64,000 nucleotides of DNA from a bacterium (GCA_024635485.1 JAGXIV010000024.1:33270-97269); one strand, 5' to 3'; shown: positions 12,265 through 25,597, counted from the first letter of the stretch. Translations and numbers: made by a program. The notes: generated from the letters alone by a model not told the origin.

Positions 12265-13625
12265 TGAATAAAAAACAAAAAATATATTGTATTGGTATAG
12301 GAGGGATAGGAGTATCAGCACTCGCGAGATATTATCTTTCTGCATGATATGAAGTATTTGGAAGTGATATGCATGAGTCCGAGCTAATTTCAAAACTTAT
12401 TGCAGAGTGATGTGACATATTGATTGGTACGAACTCTGAAAAAATAGACTCGAATTTTGAAAAAGTTATCTATTCAGAAGCTGTTCCAAAAAATAATGAA
12501 GAGCTTCTCAAAGCCAAAGAACTATGAATTTCATGCCAAAAATATTCAGAGGCTCTTGGTGAAGTAGTCAATGAATATAATCTCATCACCGTTTCTGGAA
12601 CGCACGGGAAATCTACTACAACAAGTATGATAGCTCAAATTATGAAATATAGTGGAGAAGATTTTAAAGCGATTATTTGAACACTACTCAAAGAATTAGA
12701 TGGAAAAAATTTTTACTCACACTGAGAAGCATGATTTTTTGTCATAGAAGCTTGTGAATATAAAGAACACTTTCTTTCTTATAAACCTCTCCTTGCTGTA
12801 ATAACTAATATCGAGTATGATCATGCTGATTATTTTAAAACACCTCATGATTACGTAAAAGCGTACGAAAAGTTTATAGCTAATATTAGAGTATGAGGGT
12901 TTTGTATCCTGAGTGGAGAGGAAGAAAATAGTAAAAAACTCGTGGGTCAAAGAAATGATATTCACTATATTGAAGTTTTTCAAAATAATTTTAAATTACA
13001 TCCAGCCACCTGAAATAACGAACATGAAGTTCAAGTGATAGATTTTCCAGAAATAGTACTCCATATTCCATGAACTCACATACTCTATGATGCCAAACTT
13101 GCATATATAGTAAGCCATATGATTTGAGTTTCCGATAAGTTAGTGCTAGAAAGTTTAGAAAATTATTCTGGCGTTTGGAGAAGAATGGAAAAAATTTGAA
13201 AAACTATACATAACAATTTACTCATCAGTGATTACGGACATCATCCTACAGAAGTACAAGTAACTTTGAAATCACTGAAAGAAGCTAACCCACAAAAAGA
13301 AATAATCTGTATCTTTCAACCACATCAATATTCAAGAACTATTGAACTTCTCGATTGATTTACTCAAAGTTTTCATAATTGTGATACACTCATTGTCCCA
13401 AATATTTATGAATCACGAGATAGTGAAGAAGATAAGAAAAACATGTCTGCTGAAAAGTTTTTAAAATCAATTCAGCATCCAAATTCTATTCTTTGAAATG
13501 GATTAGAAAATACAAAAAAAATTATTGAGAAAATAGATAGAGAAAATGAAGATTCTTGTATATTTATACTTCTTTGAGCTTGAGATGTAGATACTCTTAG
13601 ATACCAAATAAAAACGACCGCTTAA
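12264..13625 (+). CDS. murC: UDP-N-acetylmuramate--L-alanine ligase
   Basis: Adds L-alanine to UDP-MurNAc, the first amino acid of the peptidoglycan stem peptide. 453 residues: N-terminal Rossmann domain starting [14 protein letters not shown], central ATP-binding loop GTHGKST (from residue 112), and a C-terminal domain with the conserved HHPTE segment. With the PBP at the window start this shows the cell makes peptidoglycan. Last gene of the operon; its TAA stop lies in the centre of the terminator palindrome. Confidence 0.96.
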
Positions 13626-13638
13626 GCGGTCGTTTTTT
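13609..13638. terminator. Perfect-palindrome terminator shared by murC and bcp
   Basis: A perfect inverted repeat centred on CTTAAG (arms include ACGACCGC) has A/T runs on both sides and so works on both strands. The murC stop lies at its centre and the convergent bcp stop at its edge, so the hairpin is largely coding sequence. Confidence 0.93.
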
Positions 13639-14110
13639 ATGAATGAGGAATTTGTATTTCTCTGAGTACTTTTTCAGCGTGTCATTTCGCTCTTACATTT
13701 CTCCATTCTTGAATGATTTCTCCATTTTGATTGAGTAAAAAAGTAGAGCGTATAACTCATGTTACTATTTTTCAGTAGTTATTTTTTTCACCATATGCTC
13801 ATAGTTCATTGTGAAGTGTGAGTTCAGGATCTGAGATGAGATCAATTTCTAAATTATGATCAACTATAAACTTTTTATGACTCTCAAGAGAGTTTTTTGA
13901 AACTCAAATAAGTGTGACTCATAATTCTTTAAATTCAGATTTCAGGCTAGAAAAACTCTTATTTTCTAAAGTACAACCTGGAGTATTATCTGCAGGATAA
14001 AAATAAAGTAATGTAAAAGGAGAATAGGATACAATATCATTCATCGAAAGTTTAGCAGTATCTCACGAAGATGCTACTGCTTCGTATGTAGTTTCTAAAT
14101 TAATTTTCAT
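13637..14110 (-). CDS. bcp: Bcp/PrxQ-type peroxiredoxin
   Basis: Thioredoxin-dependent peroxidase, 157 residues. The peroxidatic cysteine is in DNTPGCTLEN; the position five residues later that holds the resolving cysteine in many Bcp proteins is not cysteine, and no other cysteine is present, so it should act as a 1-Cys enzyme (inference). Transcribed toward murC, with which it shares a terminator. Its ATG is 7 bases after the secD stop on the same strand, so it probably belongs to a secD-bcp transcript. Confidence 0.92.
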
Positions 14111-14117
14111 ATATATA

Positions 14118-15767
14118 TTATTTTCAAATAAATATTTTTTGAGAAATATCTGTTCGAGCTATGATTCTTATAAAGAGTCGACTTACGAAAAATACTGAGA
14201 ATAAACTTACAAGAATCCCTAATCAAAGAATAAATCAAAATCCTTTAATTAAATTGATTCAAAATATAAAAAGGATAAGCGCCACAATCAGCCCCGTAAT
14301 ATTTGCGTCCCAAATAGCTGAGAATGATTTTTCAAATCAAACTGACACAGCCTCACGAATCGTTACTCAAGATTTGAGCTCATCTTTTACCCTTTCAAAA
14401 ATTAAGATATTCGCATCAATAGCAATACCTATAGAAAGTACTAATCCAGCAATTGATGCCAGCGTGAGAACCACACCAAATTGTTTCAGAATTGCAAGCG
14501 TGATAACTATATATATGAAGAGCGCTATAGCAGAAATAAATCAAGCAAGTCTATAGGTAAATATAAGGAATAAAAGGATTACAAAAAATCCAAATGCTCA
14601 TGCAAAAATTATTTTTTCGAGTGAGTTTTGACCAAGTCGAGCATCAATAGTCCTTTCACTTGTGAGATAAATAGGCGCAGGAACTACTCAGGTATTAATA
14701 TCTGTTGCAAGTTTTTGAGCAGATTCAGGAGTATAGTTCCCTGTAACTACTGCTTGTCCGGTTAAAATAGCATCATTTACAGTAGGAGCAGTTAAAAGTT
14801 CTCATCCTACAAAAATTGCGATTGGTTGCCCCACTAATCTTTTGGTAAGTTCTCCAAATATATCAGCTCCATCATTGTTAAATGTGAGTTCAACCATTGG
14901 TTGAAAGGCTTGGTTATATTGAACCGAAGCTCGAGTGAAATATCTATCATTTAGGACTCTCCCCTCTGAATCCTGAGCTGGCATCCAAATAGATGGTTCA
15001 GCAGCTACAATGATATAATCGTACATATCACCATCTGTTTTATAAATGAGATATCCATTTTCTCAGGATTTATTTGTTACTTCAGTGAGACTTGTAGAGA
15101 TGTCATTTTCTCCTAGATTTAAAGTAGTACCAGACTGTGTTGCTCATGTTGAAGTTGCTCAACTTTGAGATAATAATGTCGTAATATCACTTACTGAACC
15201 AGTTTCAATTCATTCATTACTGTTTTGATATCTTTGAGTTTCAGTGACGAATTCTTGAGGATTTTTTTGTAAATCTAAAAGTATTTCTTGCGCAAGCTCC
15301 TTTCGTGCACTTCTGTCAGCTTCTGTAACAGTATCTCTTAACTCTTTGAATTCTATTTTAACAACTTTTCAAATAGCATCTTTTGCTCTTTGGATATTTG
15401 CAGAGTTTTGAAGTGCGTCATTTCATTTGAGAGGGATTTGAACAATGATATGTTCTTCGTCACCATAACTCGCACTTGTAATAATTGAATCATTAATATT
15501 AAGAGAAGCAATTCTCTTATCAATGACTGATTTTAGTCCTTCAACTATTGAGGCTTCTCGTTGTTGCGTAAAATCTTCTTCTTGTCGAGCTTCAACTAAG
15601 TCAATTTTATAATCAAGTTCAATCCCACCTTGTAAATCAAGTCCGAGCTTATAATCAGGACCAGAAAAAGGAATAACTAAACCAAAGTAATTCCATGGAA
15701 CAGCAAAGAGTAAAATAAAGAGTCCTCAAAGAACGGTAAAAAACAATTTAAAAATAAGTGATTTCAT
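14118..15767 (-). CDS. secD: Protein translocase subunit SecD
   Basis: Membrane partner of SecYEG that helps pull proteins out of the translocon using the proton gradient. 549 residues: N-terminal membrane segment (about 8-30), the signature segment [11 protein letters not shown], a long periplasmic-type domain with a low-complexity Ser/Thr/Gly insert near the middle, then five further membrane segments including the region with [20 protein letters not shown]. The signature glycines include TGA codons. Usually paired with SecF; no secF follows, the next gene being bcp. Confidence 0.95.
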
Positions 15768-15840
15768 AGAGTTAAGTAAAAATTATTGAGCTCATTGTAT
15801 CCACAAACAGTAAATTATGAAAAATAGCTTATAATTATGT

Positions 15841-15872
15841 TTGACAAAAACAGTATTTAGTTATTATATAAT
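15841..15872 (+). promoter_or_regulatory. Candidate sigma-70-type promoter
   Basis: A perfect TTGACA (-35, 15841-15846) is followed by an AT-rich region with overlapping -10 candidates (TTATAT at 17-base spacing, TATAAT at 20-base spacing), 17 or more bases before the ATG at 15889. Confidence 0.5.
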
Positions 15873-15888
15873 TAATTTAGTAACAATA

Positions 15889-16203
15889 ATGAGAGATTTT
15901 ATGCATAAATGAATTTGAGTTTTATCTTTGTTAGCTTCAGTTTGAGTAAGTGATTTAGATGCGCAAACTTACCCAGTAGATGACAGAATGAAGGTTACGA
16001 CACAATGATTTGAATGTGATGGAGTTTGAGTTTGAGATATAACTAAACAAAGAGTACTTGATTTAATAAATACTGTGGACTTAAACAATGACGATTTAAC
16101 GGATAGAACACGCATATGATCAAATGGAGAAAGAATACTTACTTTTAAGTCTGAAGATATATTGATTTCTGTTGTTTGCAAAAGACCTTGAATACTTATA
16201 TAA
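15889..16203 (+). CDS. Small secreted protein of unknown function
   Basis: 104 residues with an N-terminal signal-like segment (about residues 9-24, ending at LDAQ). The mature part is about 80 residues, contains two cysteines (in FECDG and VVCKR) that could form a disulfide, and has no known motif. It stands alone, with its own candidate promoter upstream and a terminator immediately after, diverging from secD. Function unknown. Confidence 0.75.
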
Positions 16204-16209
16204 AAAATA

Positions 16210-16239
16210 AAAAAACTCAGGATTAATCCTGAGTTTTTT
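16210..16239. terminator. Bidirectional terminator
   Basis: Perfect 30-base palindrome around ACTCAGGATTAATCCTGAGT with A and T runs; it ends the 15889 gene on + and rlmN on -, whose stop codon is within it. Confidence 0.92.
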
Positions 16240-17290
16240 CTTCTGTATCTTTTTTCTTTCTCGCAAGTTGCCCACAAGCAGCTGCAATATCATCTCCCAT
16301 CGTCGCTCGAATCGTTGAAACGACTCAATATTTTTCAAGAGTTCTTTGAAACTTCTCTATAATAAATCTTGGAGTTGTGGTATATCCATCTGAAGCAGTA
16401 CCTTCTCAAGCATTGTACGGAATGAAGTTCACATGTGCGAGTCGCCCCTGAAGGAGTTTTCCAAGTTCATCAGCAAGTTTGAGATGATCATTTACTCCAT
16501 TAATCATGATATATTCATAGAAAATTCTTTTATTTGTTTTCTCTACATATCTATCAAGCGAAGTCATCAGTTTTTCTAAATCATACGTATGATCTACTGG
16601 CATGATACTTCTTCTTATTTCATCATTTGGAGCGTGTAAACTTACTGCAAGAGAAGTTTGAGGAAAATCTTCTGTAAATTTATTAATTCCTGGAACAATT
16701 CCACAGGTAGAAACAGTAACTCTTCTATTTGCTAAATCAAACTTTTTTTGATTGGTAAAGACATGAATTGCTTCTTTCATCACATCATAATTGAGCATTG
16801 GTTCTCACATACCCATAAATACTACATTTCTCAGCTTTTCTCACTCTGTATTGAGCATTCTAGCAGCGAACATCACTTGTTCTACTACTTCATACAAAGG
16901 TAGATTTTTTTGCAATCCTAATTTTCAGGTTGCACAAAATGTACAAGCCATAGGACAACCAGCCTGACAACTAATACATAAAGTATTTCTTCCAGAGAGA
17001 TGTCTCATCAAAACTGCTTCAATAAAAAGTCAGTCTTGTGTTTCAAACAGAAATTTTGTTGTTTGACCATTTGCAGAAGTAGCTTGATTATCTACTTTTA
17101 AAGTTTCATAGAAACAGTTTTCATTCAAAAGTTCTCTGAGTTCTTTTGGGATGGTTTGAATTTCATCAAATTTTGTGATAAAATTTTTGTAAATTGCATT
17201 CTCTATTTGACCATAACGAAAAGCAGGAATTTTGTGTTGCGCAAACAGTTCCCTGAGTTTTGACTCGTCATGTATTGAGAATTTCTCCAC
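16223..17290 (-). CDS. rlmN: 23S rRNA/tRNA adenosine-C2 methyltransferase RlmN
   Basis: Radical SAM enzyme that methylates adenosine 2503 of 23S rRNA and adenosine 37 of some tRNAs. 355 residues. The cluster motif is CPMACTFC, and the cysteine near the C-terminus (AAACGQLA) that forms the covalent intermediate is present. No ATG lies at the expected start. I chose the GTG at 17290 because a good promoter ends 23 bases upstream and the protein then begins directly at the family's N-terminal helix ([15 protein letters not shown]). A TTG at 17395 would add 35 residues but lies upstream of that promoter. Confidence 0.93.
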
Positions 17291-17313
17291 AATTTTTGGG
17301 TTAAGGTTCGCTG

Positions 17314-17341
17314 ATTGTATAAAAAAAAATTGTTTTGTAAA
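17314..17341 (-). promoter_or_regulatory. Promoter of rlmN
   Basis: On the minus strand TTTACA (-35, 17336-17341), a 16-base spacer and TACAAT (-10, 17314-17319). It would give a leader of only about 15-20 bases before the GTG at 17290, with no Shine-Dalgarno sequence visible. Confidence 0.6.
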
Positions 17342-17421
17342 GAAAAAAATGAGTGTTCTTGTCCTTGTTATTTTATGATTTTTTTCTATACTCAAATCAG
17401 TCAGATATTTAAGAAGTTTTT

Positions 17422-18051
17422 ATGAAAAAATCGTTCGATGCCACATCGATTGTTGAGGCTATGGTTGTACTTCTCATTGTCGTAACCTGAATTGTTTGAG
17501 TCTATTGAATTCTAAATTCATCTCAAAGACTTGCAGGAAGTACATGAAATAGAATTGAAGCTATCTCTATAGCAAGAGATGGAGTAGAATCATTTACAAA
17601 TATCAGAGATACCAATTGGATTAGATACTCAGCAGATTTATTAAATTGTTGGAATACTCTCAACTATAATATTAATTGTTTATGAGCAAATAATAGCACT
17701 TATGATATTAAATTAGCTCCCTGAAATTGATATGTAATTTATAAAAATACGCAAAATCAATTTCAGTTAGCTTCAAAAAATAACACTTGAAATTTTAATA
17801 CACCAGCATATAGAAATAGATTTAAAGTAATGATTGATGCCAATTGATTATACACGCAAAGTTGAGGAACAGATACCCTTCCACTCTATACAAGAGAAAT
17901 TCAAGTGGACTATCTCAATGCCTCATGAGTCGTAGTAGCAGACTCGAATCAAGCTAGAATGAGAGTGAGATCTCTCGTACAATGGAAGGATAATTGAAAT
18001 GTAGAAGTAAAGTCACTCACTTTAGAAACTATTCTTACAAATTGGAAATAA
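17422..18051 (+). CDS. Type IV pilin-like (minor pseudopilin) protein
   Basis: 209 residues. The N-terminus MKKSFDATSIVEAMVVLL resembles a class III/PilV-like pilin leader: short basic peptide, then a hydrophobic helix with a glutamate at the position equivalent to Glu5. The remainder is an asparagine- and tyrosine-rich beta-type domain with a cysteine pair (LLNCWN, NINCLG). It may be a pilus tip or minor subunit. It diverges from rlmN and ends at a terminator. Further pilin-like genes occur at 60411-63382. The classic GFTLIE motif is absent, so cleavage by PilD is not certain. Confidence 0.8.
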
Positions 18052-18082
18052 AAAAAACACTAACTCAAGTTAGTGTTTTTTT
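18052..18082. terminator. Terminator shared by the pilin-like gene and the 1363-residue gene
   Basis: Stem AAACACTAAC/GTTAGTGTTT with a four-base loop, A run on one side and T run on the other. It overlaps the stop of the + gene and precedes the stop of the - gene. Confidence 0.88.
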
Positions 18083-18094
18083 ATTTTAAGCAGC

Positions 18095-21000
18095 TTAATC
18101 AAAGTAATCATCCCTTGTGGCTTGTTTAATATTACTTGGTCTTTTCTGTTGATTCAGTATATCTCATGCTTTTCATTGTACTACTTGTGTAAAAGTTGGG
18201 AGTTGTTTTTCATCTTCAGCTCCTTCATCTTTGAATTTGTATCTTCATTCAGAATCTACTACTGTAGCTCTTTCATAACTCTTTCAACCATTTTCATGAG
18301 TAATGATATTATTTACAAATTTATCAATAATTCACGTATTTTCTCATGCCGCTATACTTTCAGAACTCGCTCATGCATTTACGAGTTGGTCAAAGTACAC
18401 TCCCCAATCATTAAGCTTTGAAAATTTTCACGTTGGTGAATTAAAATTTGCTAATGTTCTTATTTCTGCATGCATACCCATAATTGCTGATAAAAAATCT
18501 CTTAGATTAATTTCAATAAGTTTCTTTTGTATTGCTCTATTTTTAACAGGATCTGGGTCATATTGTCTTTTTGTAAGAGCTATAAATTCAGGCACAACTT
18601 CTTCAGTCCACATTATATTTCAAGCATCACCATGAGCGAGTACTCACCCAGTTCTCATATTGAAAAGACCAGATGCTTTTTTTAAATTCAGGCCAGATGT
18701 TCATTTTTCAGCAAATTGATCAGTGAATAATTCAGCTTTTGCAGTAAAATCTACATCAGCTCACATATATGCTTGGAGTTTATCATAATATTTTTTGAAA
18801 ATAGGATCATCTTCTTTTTCTAAAAATATCATCTTATTATCTACATCATCAATACCTCCTGTATTTAAAAGATAGAGAATATTGTTAATTTCTTCTCAAT
18901 ATTTTTGGTAGAATTTTATAGTGGCTTTTTGTTTATCTATTTCTGCTATAGAATTATTTTTTTGATTTTTAAATATTCAATTAGCATCAGAAAATATATC
19001 TGGATATTTTCATGGGTATTTTTCACTCAGTCTCTCGGAAATTCTTAGTATAGTTTGATTTATAATATCAATATCTCAAGAATAGGAAAGAAATCTCATC
19101 ATCAGAAGCATACGAGATTGTCATGGAAAATTTTTCGCTTTATCAAGTAAGTCTTTTTCAAAATTGTATGCCATTCCAGAATACATCATCACAAAGGGAA
19201 TCATATTCATTTGCTTCATACTACCTCATTTTTCAGTAACAGATTCAAGCCATCCAAAAGAATTAGGATAATTTCAACTACTTAACTCAGAAAGTCATCA
19301 TGTTATACGTTCTTCCACATCACGTTCATTTGATCCATCTTTGAGACCAGTTGCCCACTCTTCTTCTTTACCTTTTCCACGCAAAGCTTTGAGCTCTTTT
19401 GCAAGTTTTGATCTTCTCTTCACTCCATTATACCCTCATTCATTTACTTGTTTCGACATGAGATTATAGACTAACTCTTCTTCTGTTGTGTTGAGTCATA
19501 ATTTATTATTTCTTTCATGAACTTCAACCCAGACAGAATCACCAATGATACCTCACATTTTTTGGTACCAATAACTCTGTCATTGATACTCATACATTTC
19601 TTTTGCACAAAGCGCTCAATATTTTTCAAACATATAGAACATTCCAGCTTCTTTTTTGTATTCTGGAGTTCGAGGATCTTTAAGCCAACTTTTTATAAGA
19701 AGTGTTGCAGGTTTTGAGTTAATATCTTTCAGTCTTTGAACAAATTCCTCCATACTCTTTTTTTGCGTCTGCTCTACTCGAGATTGCATATCAGTTTTAC
19801 CATCTTTTCATAAAATTGGTCAGAAAAATTTGAGAGCGAACTGATTTGCCTTATCATCATCTCATTCATTAAGAATATTTGTAATTTGTTCAATGGCTGT
19901 TTTAGAACCTTTAATAACTGAAGCAATAGACATCCCTTGAAAAAGAAAATTAAAGAGACCGAATTTACTTTCAGGTGTTGGAACATTATCCATTTCTTCT
20001 TGCTTGACCTTTCATTCTTCTAAACTTCGGAGCTCTAATTTATTATCTACAATATACCTGTCTAGGACTCAAACACTCATGGTATATTTTTGACTCTCTA
20101 CTTTAAAAATTTCTCAAACTTTTTCATCTTTTTTCTCTCAGTCTTTTTGTTTTACAGACTTTTTCTTATCAGCAACTTCTCAAAAACTTAGCGTAACCAT
20201 TTCACCGTCTATAGAATGAATTTTAAAAAGTTGTTTAGATCATCCAGATTGAGGAACTAAAAAGTCATACTCAACATCTGTTTTTGATTTTCTATGTTTT
20301 ATTTTTCCAGATTTTAATTCAAATTCTGACCATTTTGTATACATATGGTCCGTTTGTGAAAACAGTTCTTGAAAATTAGTAATTTTAGATACTCTCACCG
20401 CTTTTGATTTCTTAAAAGCTTCTACAAATTGCTCATACGTGAGGAGCTCTTCATCTTTGAGTCATTTTACAAGTATTTTTTGGTCATCGTTAAATACTTT
20501 TAAAATACTAAATGAGTCTCATTTTTTGCCATTGGTTGTAAAGGTAGTTCATTTTTCAAGTCAAAAGGCTTTTCACTCAGTATCTATTTCATCAATTTGA
20601 GCATGAAGTGTTTTAGTATTTGCGTCTGAAACATTGAGGTATACCGTTTCTTTTTCCTCTTGAAGTTGTAGCAATTGCTTGAGTTTTGGGTCATCCTTCT
20701 GTTTAGATTTAGAAACTCATTGATTTGTTAACTCATTTTTCCTGGCTTGAATCTGCTCAGCAATTTGAGTCTTTTCATTCTCTATTTGTTGTTTACTTTG
20801 ATAGTTTTCAGAACCGTGTATATCAGTTATTTTTCATGTTTGAATTCGATGATTCAAGGTTTGCTTTGAAATAAACTCAATTTCAGGAACTCAATTTTCT
20901 GGATTTGCTGACTTACTGGCAAAATCTATAAATCCAGAATAGGTTTGACGTGAAACATCACTCTTTGAGCGAGCATCATAAGATTCAGAACCCCTATCTA

Positions 21001-22186
21001 CAAGTCAAAAAGTTCCAACATTTCAAGCATTGATAACCTCTGCATACAATTCAACTTCTTGTAATACTTTGGTTTCAGGATGGAGCATTTTTTGCTTCAT
21101 GACAATAAAAGAACCTGGAAGGAAATGCTCTATCCCCTCAACATTTGAAAGATTTCATAAAGCACTTTTTGCCTCATCAAGTGTCTGAATACTCTCTGAT
21201 GCAAGCCTTTTTTCAATATCGCTAATCAAGGAGTTAAAGTCCTCAGTAAAAAGTTTATAGAAAAAGTTTTTCTCAAAAAGTTGTTTTTGAGAATTCGCAT
21301 TTGAAAATAATCCTTGAGTCGACATCAAAAGTTCATCATCACTAATTTGTGAAATATAGGTGTCAATTTCTATCCCAGTACTCCCAAAAAGACCAGTTTC
21401 AACAGAGGATTCTAATGCATCTTTTTTAATTTCTCTCGCAGCTTGCTGGTCAATAATTTCAAGTTCTAGAGCTTGTGCTACCGTAATACTTGGCATATAA
21501 GACTCAATAATCTTTTGTTTTTCCGTCTCACTAAATATTCATGATTCAAAAATAGTCATAACATCAGCTGTATCAAGTTTTTGTCGTGTTTTTAGCTTCT
21601 CATTTACACTACTTATAGCTCTTTGTTCATGATCTGGAAGTCTTGAAAATCTTTTTTCAATCTGCATATCATGAAACAATCAAGAAAAGATTTTTACGCT
21701 TGGTGTTTGAGTATTTCCATATGTAGTTTTGATGAATTTTCTTCTCTCTTTTTCTGAATTAAGGAGTTTTTCTAATTCACTTTCAGAATTTATTCCATCT
21801 ATTTTTTGAGATATTTTAGTAGTATAATCCTGTGGAGTGATATTAAACTCTGCTAAAATACTATCCCGAATAGAGATTTTCTTAGATCGTATTCATGCTA
21901 AAAAATGAGCAATTTCTTTTTTAAAACTACTTATTTTAAGGGTATCATTGGATATTTCTAATCCTGAAAATCGTGAATCGGTTCAAGAAAAATTCTTGAT
22001 TTCTTGTAATTGATCGCTATTTAAATCATTTAATCCATCAATAGATTGAGCAAATGAGAGTCGATCCTCCTTTTTATCAAGCTTATACTGAACAAAAGAA
22101 CGTACAAGCTCACTATATACATTATTTTTATTTCAAGAGGTATTTACATTTGAATCAGTTCACTCAGAAAGAGTTGGTCCTGTCAT
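18095..22186 (-). CDS. Very large protein of unknown function (1363 aa)
   Basis: Not recognised. 1363 residues with no signal peptide and no clear membrane segment, so probably cytoplasmic. Highly charged and helical, with lysine/glutamate-rich coiled-coil-like stretches (about residues 480-540) and two short beta-rich patches near AEVINAGNVGTFGLVDRG and SIDGEMVTLSFGEV. The N-terminal 20 residues are low-complexity Ser/Thr/Asn. The C-terminal third is better structured, with tryptophan- and tyrosine-rich helices (for example QSYWYQKMGG). It is continuous only with TGA as glycine. It could be a scaffold or a very divergent enzyme; no catalytic motif is evident. Confidence 0.85.
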
Positions 22187-22322
22187 ATTGTGTAATTTAA
22201 AGATATTATAAATAGTATACTAGATATAGTCAAAAAAATCAAAATTAAAGGCACGGTAAAATAATATTGTAAATGGGAGTGAATACTATATTATAAATAT
22301 AATATTTCATCAATCGTAATGT

Positions 22323-23684
22323 ATGATTTTTCTTTGAATACTCGTGAGTATTATAATTTTTAGTTTTATTGTGTTATTTCACGAATATGGACATTATAAA
22401 ACTGCTAAAATTTTTTGAATTCATATAGAAGAATTTGGATTATGAATTCCTCCAAGGGCAAAAAAATTGTGGAAAAATAAAGAATGAACTCTCTTTTCTC
22501 TTAATTGGATTCCATTATGAGGATTTGTAAAAATAGCCTGAGAATCTGAAACAGAGTTTTATTATTATTCAGGAAAATGAAAAAAACTCTGACTCAAAGA
22601 TATTGAAAAGAGACTTCATAAACATGAAGATATCTATAATATTGATGGAAATGAAATCAAAAAAATTGAAAGAAAATTTTTAGAATCTCATATCAAAAAC
22701 CATAAAGCTGGAGCTAATTTTTATGAAAAAAATATTTTTCAAAAAACAGCGGTACTTATTGCTTGAGTAGTTATGAATTTTTTGCTTGCAAGTATTATTT
22801 TTGCAGTGCTATTTATGATTTGAGTTCGCCCAATTGGAATAAACTCCGTTATTCCAACAAATCTTGAATCAAGAATAATTCCAACACTCGAGCAATCAAT
22901 CACCCATGGACTTATTACACAGAATCCTTGAATTGTACTCTACCCTGTAGAAGATTCTGTTTCTGCTCAAGCTGGAATTTTGCAGTGAGATATACTTATT
23001 CGTGTCAATGATAATCTATTTTGAGATATTCCGGCACTACAAAGCTATATTAAATCTAACCCTAAAAATACTCCACTTGTATTGTATATTCAAAGAAATA
23101 CTCAATGTCTTGCAAATTCAAGTGATACAAAAAATTGTCCTTCTACGGAAATGTTAGAAATAAAAGTCACTCCAAATAGTGAAAACATGATATGAGCCTA
23201 TCTCGCTCCAAATTATGTACACCAAGAAGATTTTAAATATAAATACTGATTTTTAAAATCAATACAATATTGATTTTATGAGACATATGTTCAATCTCGA
23301 CTTACCCTAAAATGACTTTGAATCTTGCTTTGAAATATCATACAACCTGAAACTCCGGAGCAAAGGCAAGAAGCACTAGATCAGGTTGCAGGTCCCATAG
23401 GAATAGTAGGCGTGATAACTCAATCTCTAGCCGGTTGATTCAGCCTTTTAATTATTTTATCAGCTGTTATATCAGTTAATCTATGAGTATTTAATTTACT
23501 TCCCATACCTGCTCTTGATTGAGGTAGAATAGTTCTACTCTGGATTCGAAGTGCATTTGAGGCTTTATTTTGAAAAAATACTTCACTTCAAAAAATAGAG
23601 AATCTGACTCATGTATTTTTCTTTCTTCTGCTTATTGCGCTTTCAGTTTTAATAGCGTATAATGATATTATAAAACTTTTTTAA
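22323..23684 (+). CDS. rseP: Site-2 intramembrane metalloprotease (RseP/S2P, M50)
   Basis: Cleaves transmembrane segments of regulators or leftover signal peptides inside the membrane. 453 residues: the zinc site is HEYGH (residues 20-24) in the first membrane helix, a PDZ domain lies in the middle (about 190-290, with VEDSVSAQAGI), and the third zinc ligand Asp399 is in PIPALDGGR near the C-terminus, where the first glycine is TGA. An internal lysine-rich insert (about residues 85-135) is longer than usual. The HD hydrolase follows 11 bases later. Confidence 0.95.
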
Positions 23685-23695
23685 TATCATATTGT

Positions 23696-24286
23696 ATGAA
23701 TAAAAAACTCATTTCTGACATAAAAAATTATGTAAATTATCTCATGCTTCCACTTGATGAACTCTACTACCATCATTATGAACATGCACTCAGTGTTATG
23801 GAGCGTGCCATTTATCTTGCAACGATGGAAGGATGTGAAAGTGAGGAAATAGAACTCCTATGCATTGCTTCTCTCTTTCACGATACTGGCTTCGTGATTC
23901 AATATGATAATAATGAATACATAGGAGCAAAAATTGCACAAAACTATCTTAAAGCTACTTTATATCCAGAGGATAGAATAAAAAAAATAGAAAAAATTAT
24001 ACTTGCAACTGATCCAAATACAGAACCAAGAACTCTCCTAGAAAAAATAATTAAAGATGCCGATATGGATAATCTTTGAAGAGAGGATTTTTTTGATATT
24101 GCTGAGAAACTCAAACACGAAAGAGAAACTATAAAAAAAATAAAAATTAAAGATCCTGACTGGCATCATGCTGCACTAGATATAATCGAAGGACATAGTT
24201 TTTACACATCCACTCAAATTCTAGAAAGAAATGAGAAACTTAAAAAAAATACAGAAGAACTGAGAAAACAACTTTGAAATTCTTAA
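23696..24286 (+). CDS. HD-domain phosphohydrolase
   Basis: 196 residues with an HD-superfamily metal site: HHYEHA near residue 26, the HD pair in SLFHDTGF and a later aspartate in IKDADMDNL. Family members hydrolyse phosphate esters or nucleotides; the substrate cannot be assigned. The C-terminus ends in a lysine- and glutamate-rich helix. It directly follows the site-2 protease gene and is closed by a terminator, so the two form a short operon. Confidence 0.88.
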
Positions 24287-24312
24287 TTTCAAACTATAAT
24301 CGAGTCCAATAC

Positions 24313-24342
24313 AAAAGAATGATACAACATCATTCTTTTTTA
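24313..24342 (+). terminator. Intrinsic terminator after the HD gene
   Basis: Stem AAAAGAATGAT/ATCATTCTTTT with a five-base loop and T run, 26 bases after the stop and 18 bases before tgt. Confidence 0.88.
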
Positions 24343-24359
24343 ATAACCTAACAATAAAT

Positions 24360-25511
<1,152 letters not shown>

Positions 25512-25597
25512 TTGAAGAAAAAACTTACAGTTTTTTGCATAATTAATTTTATTATATATAATAAAATAGACGATGCTATGAATTCTAAAAAATTATT

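Noticed and set aside
14161..14556. 131-residue open frame on the plus strand
   Set aside because: It lies antisense to secD, whose minus-strand product matches the SecD family over its full length.
16406..17395. Two or three separate minus-strand genes
   Set aside because: They are pieces of one rlmN reading frame joined by TGA glycines.
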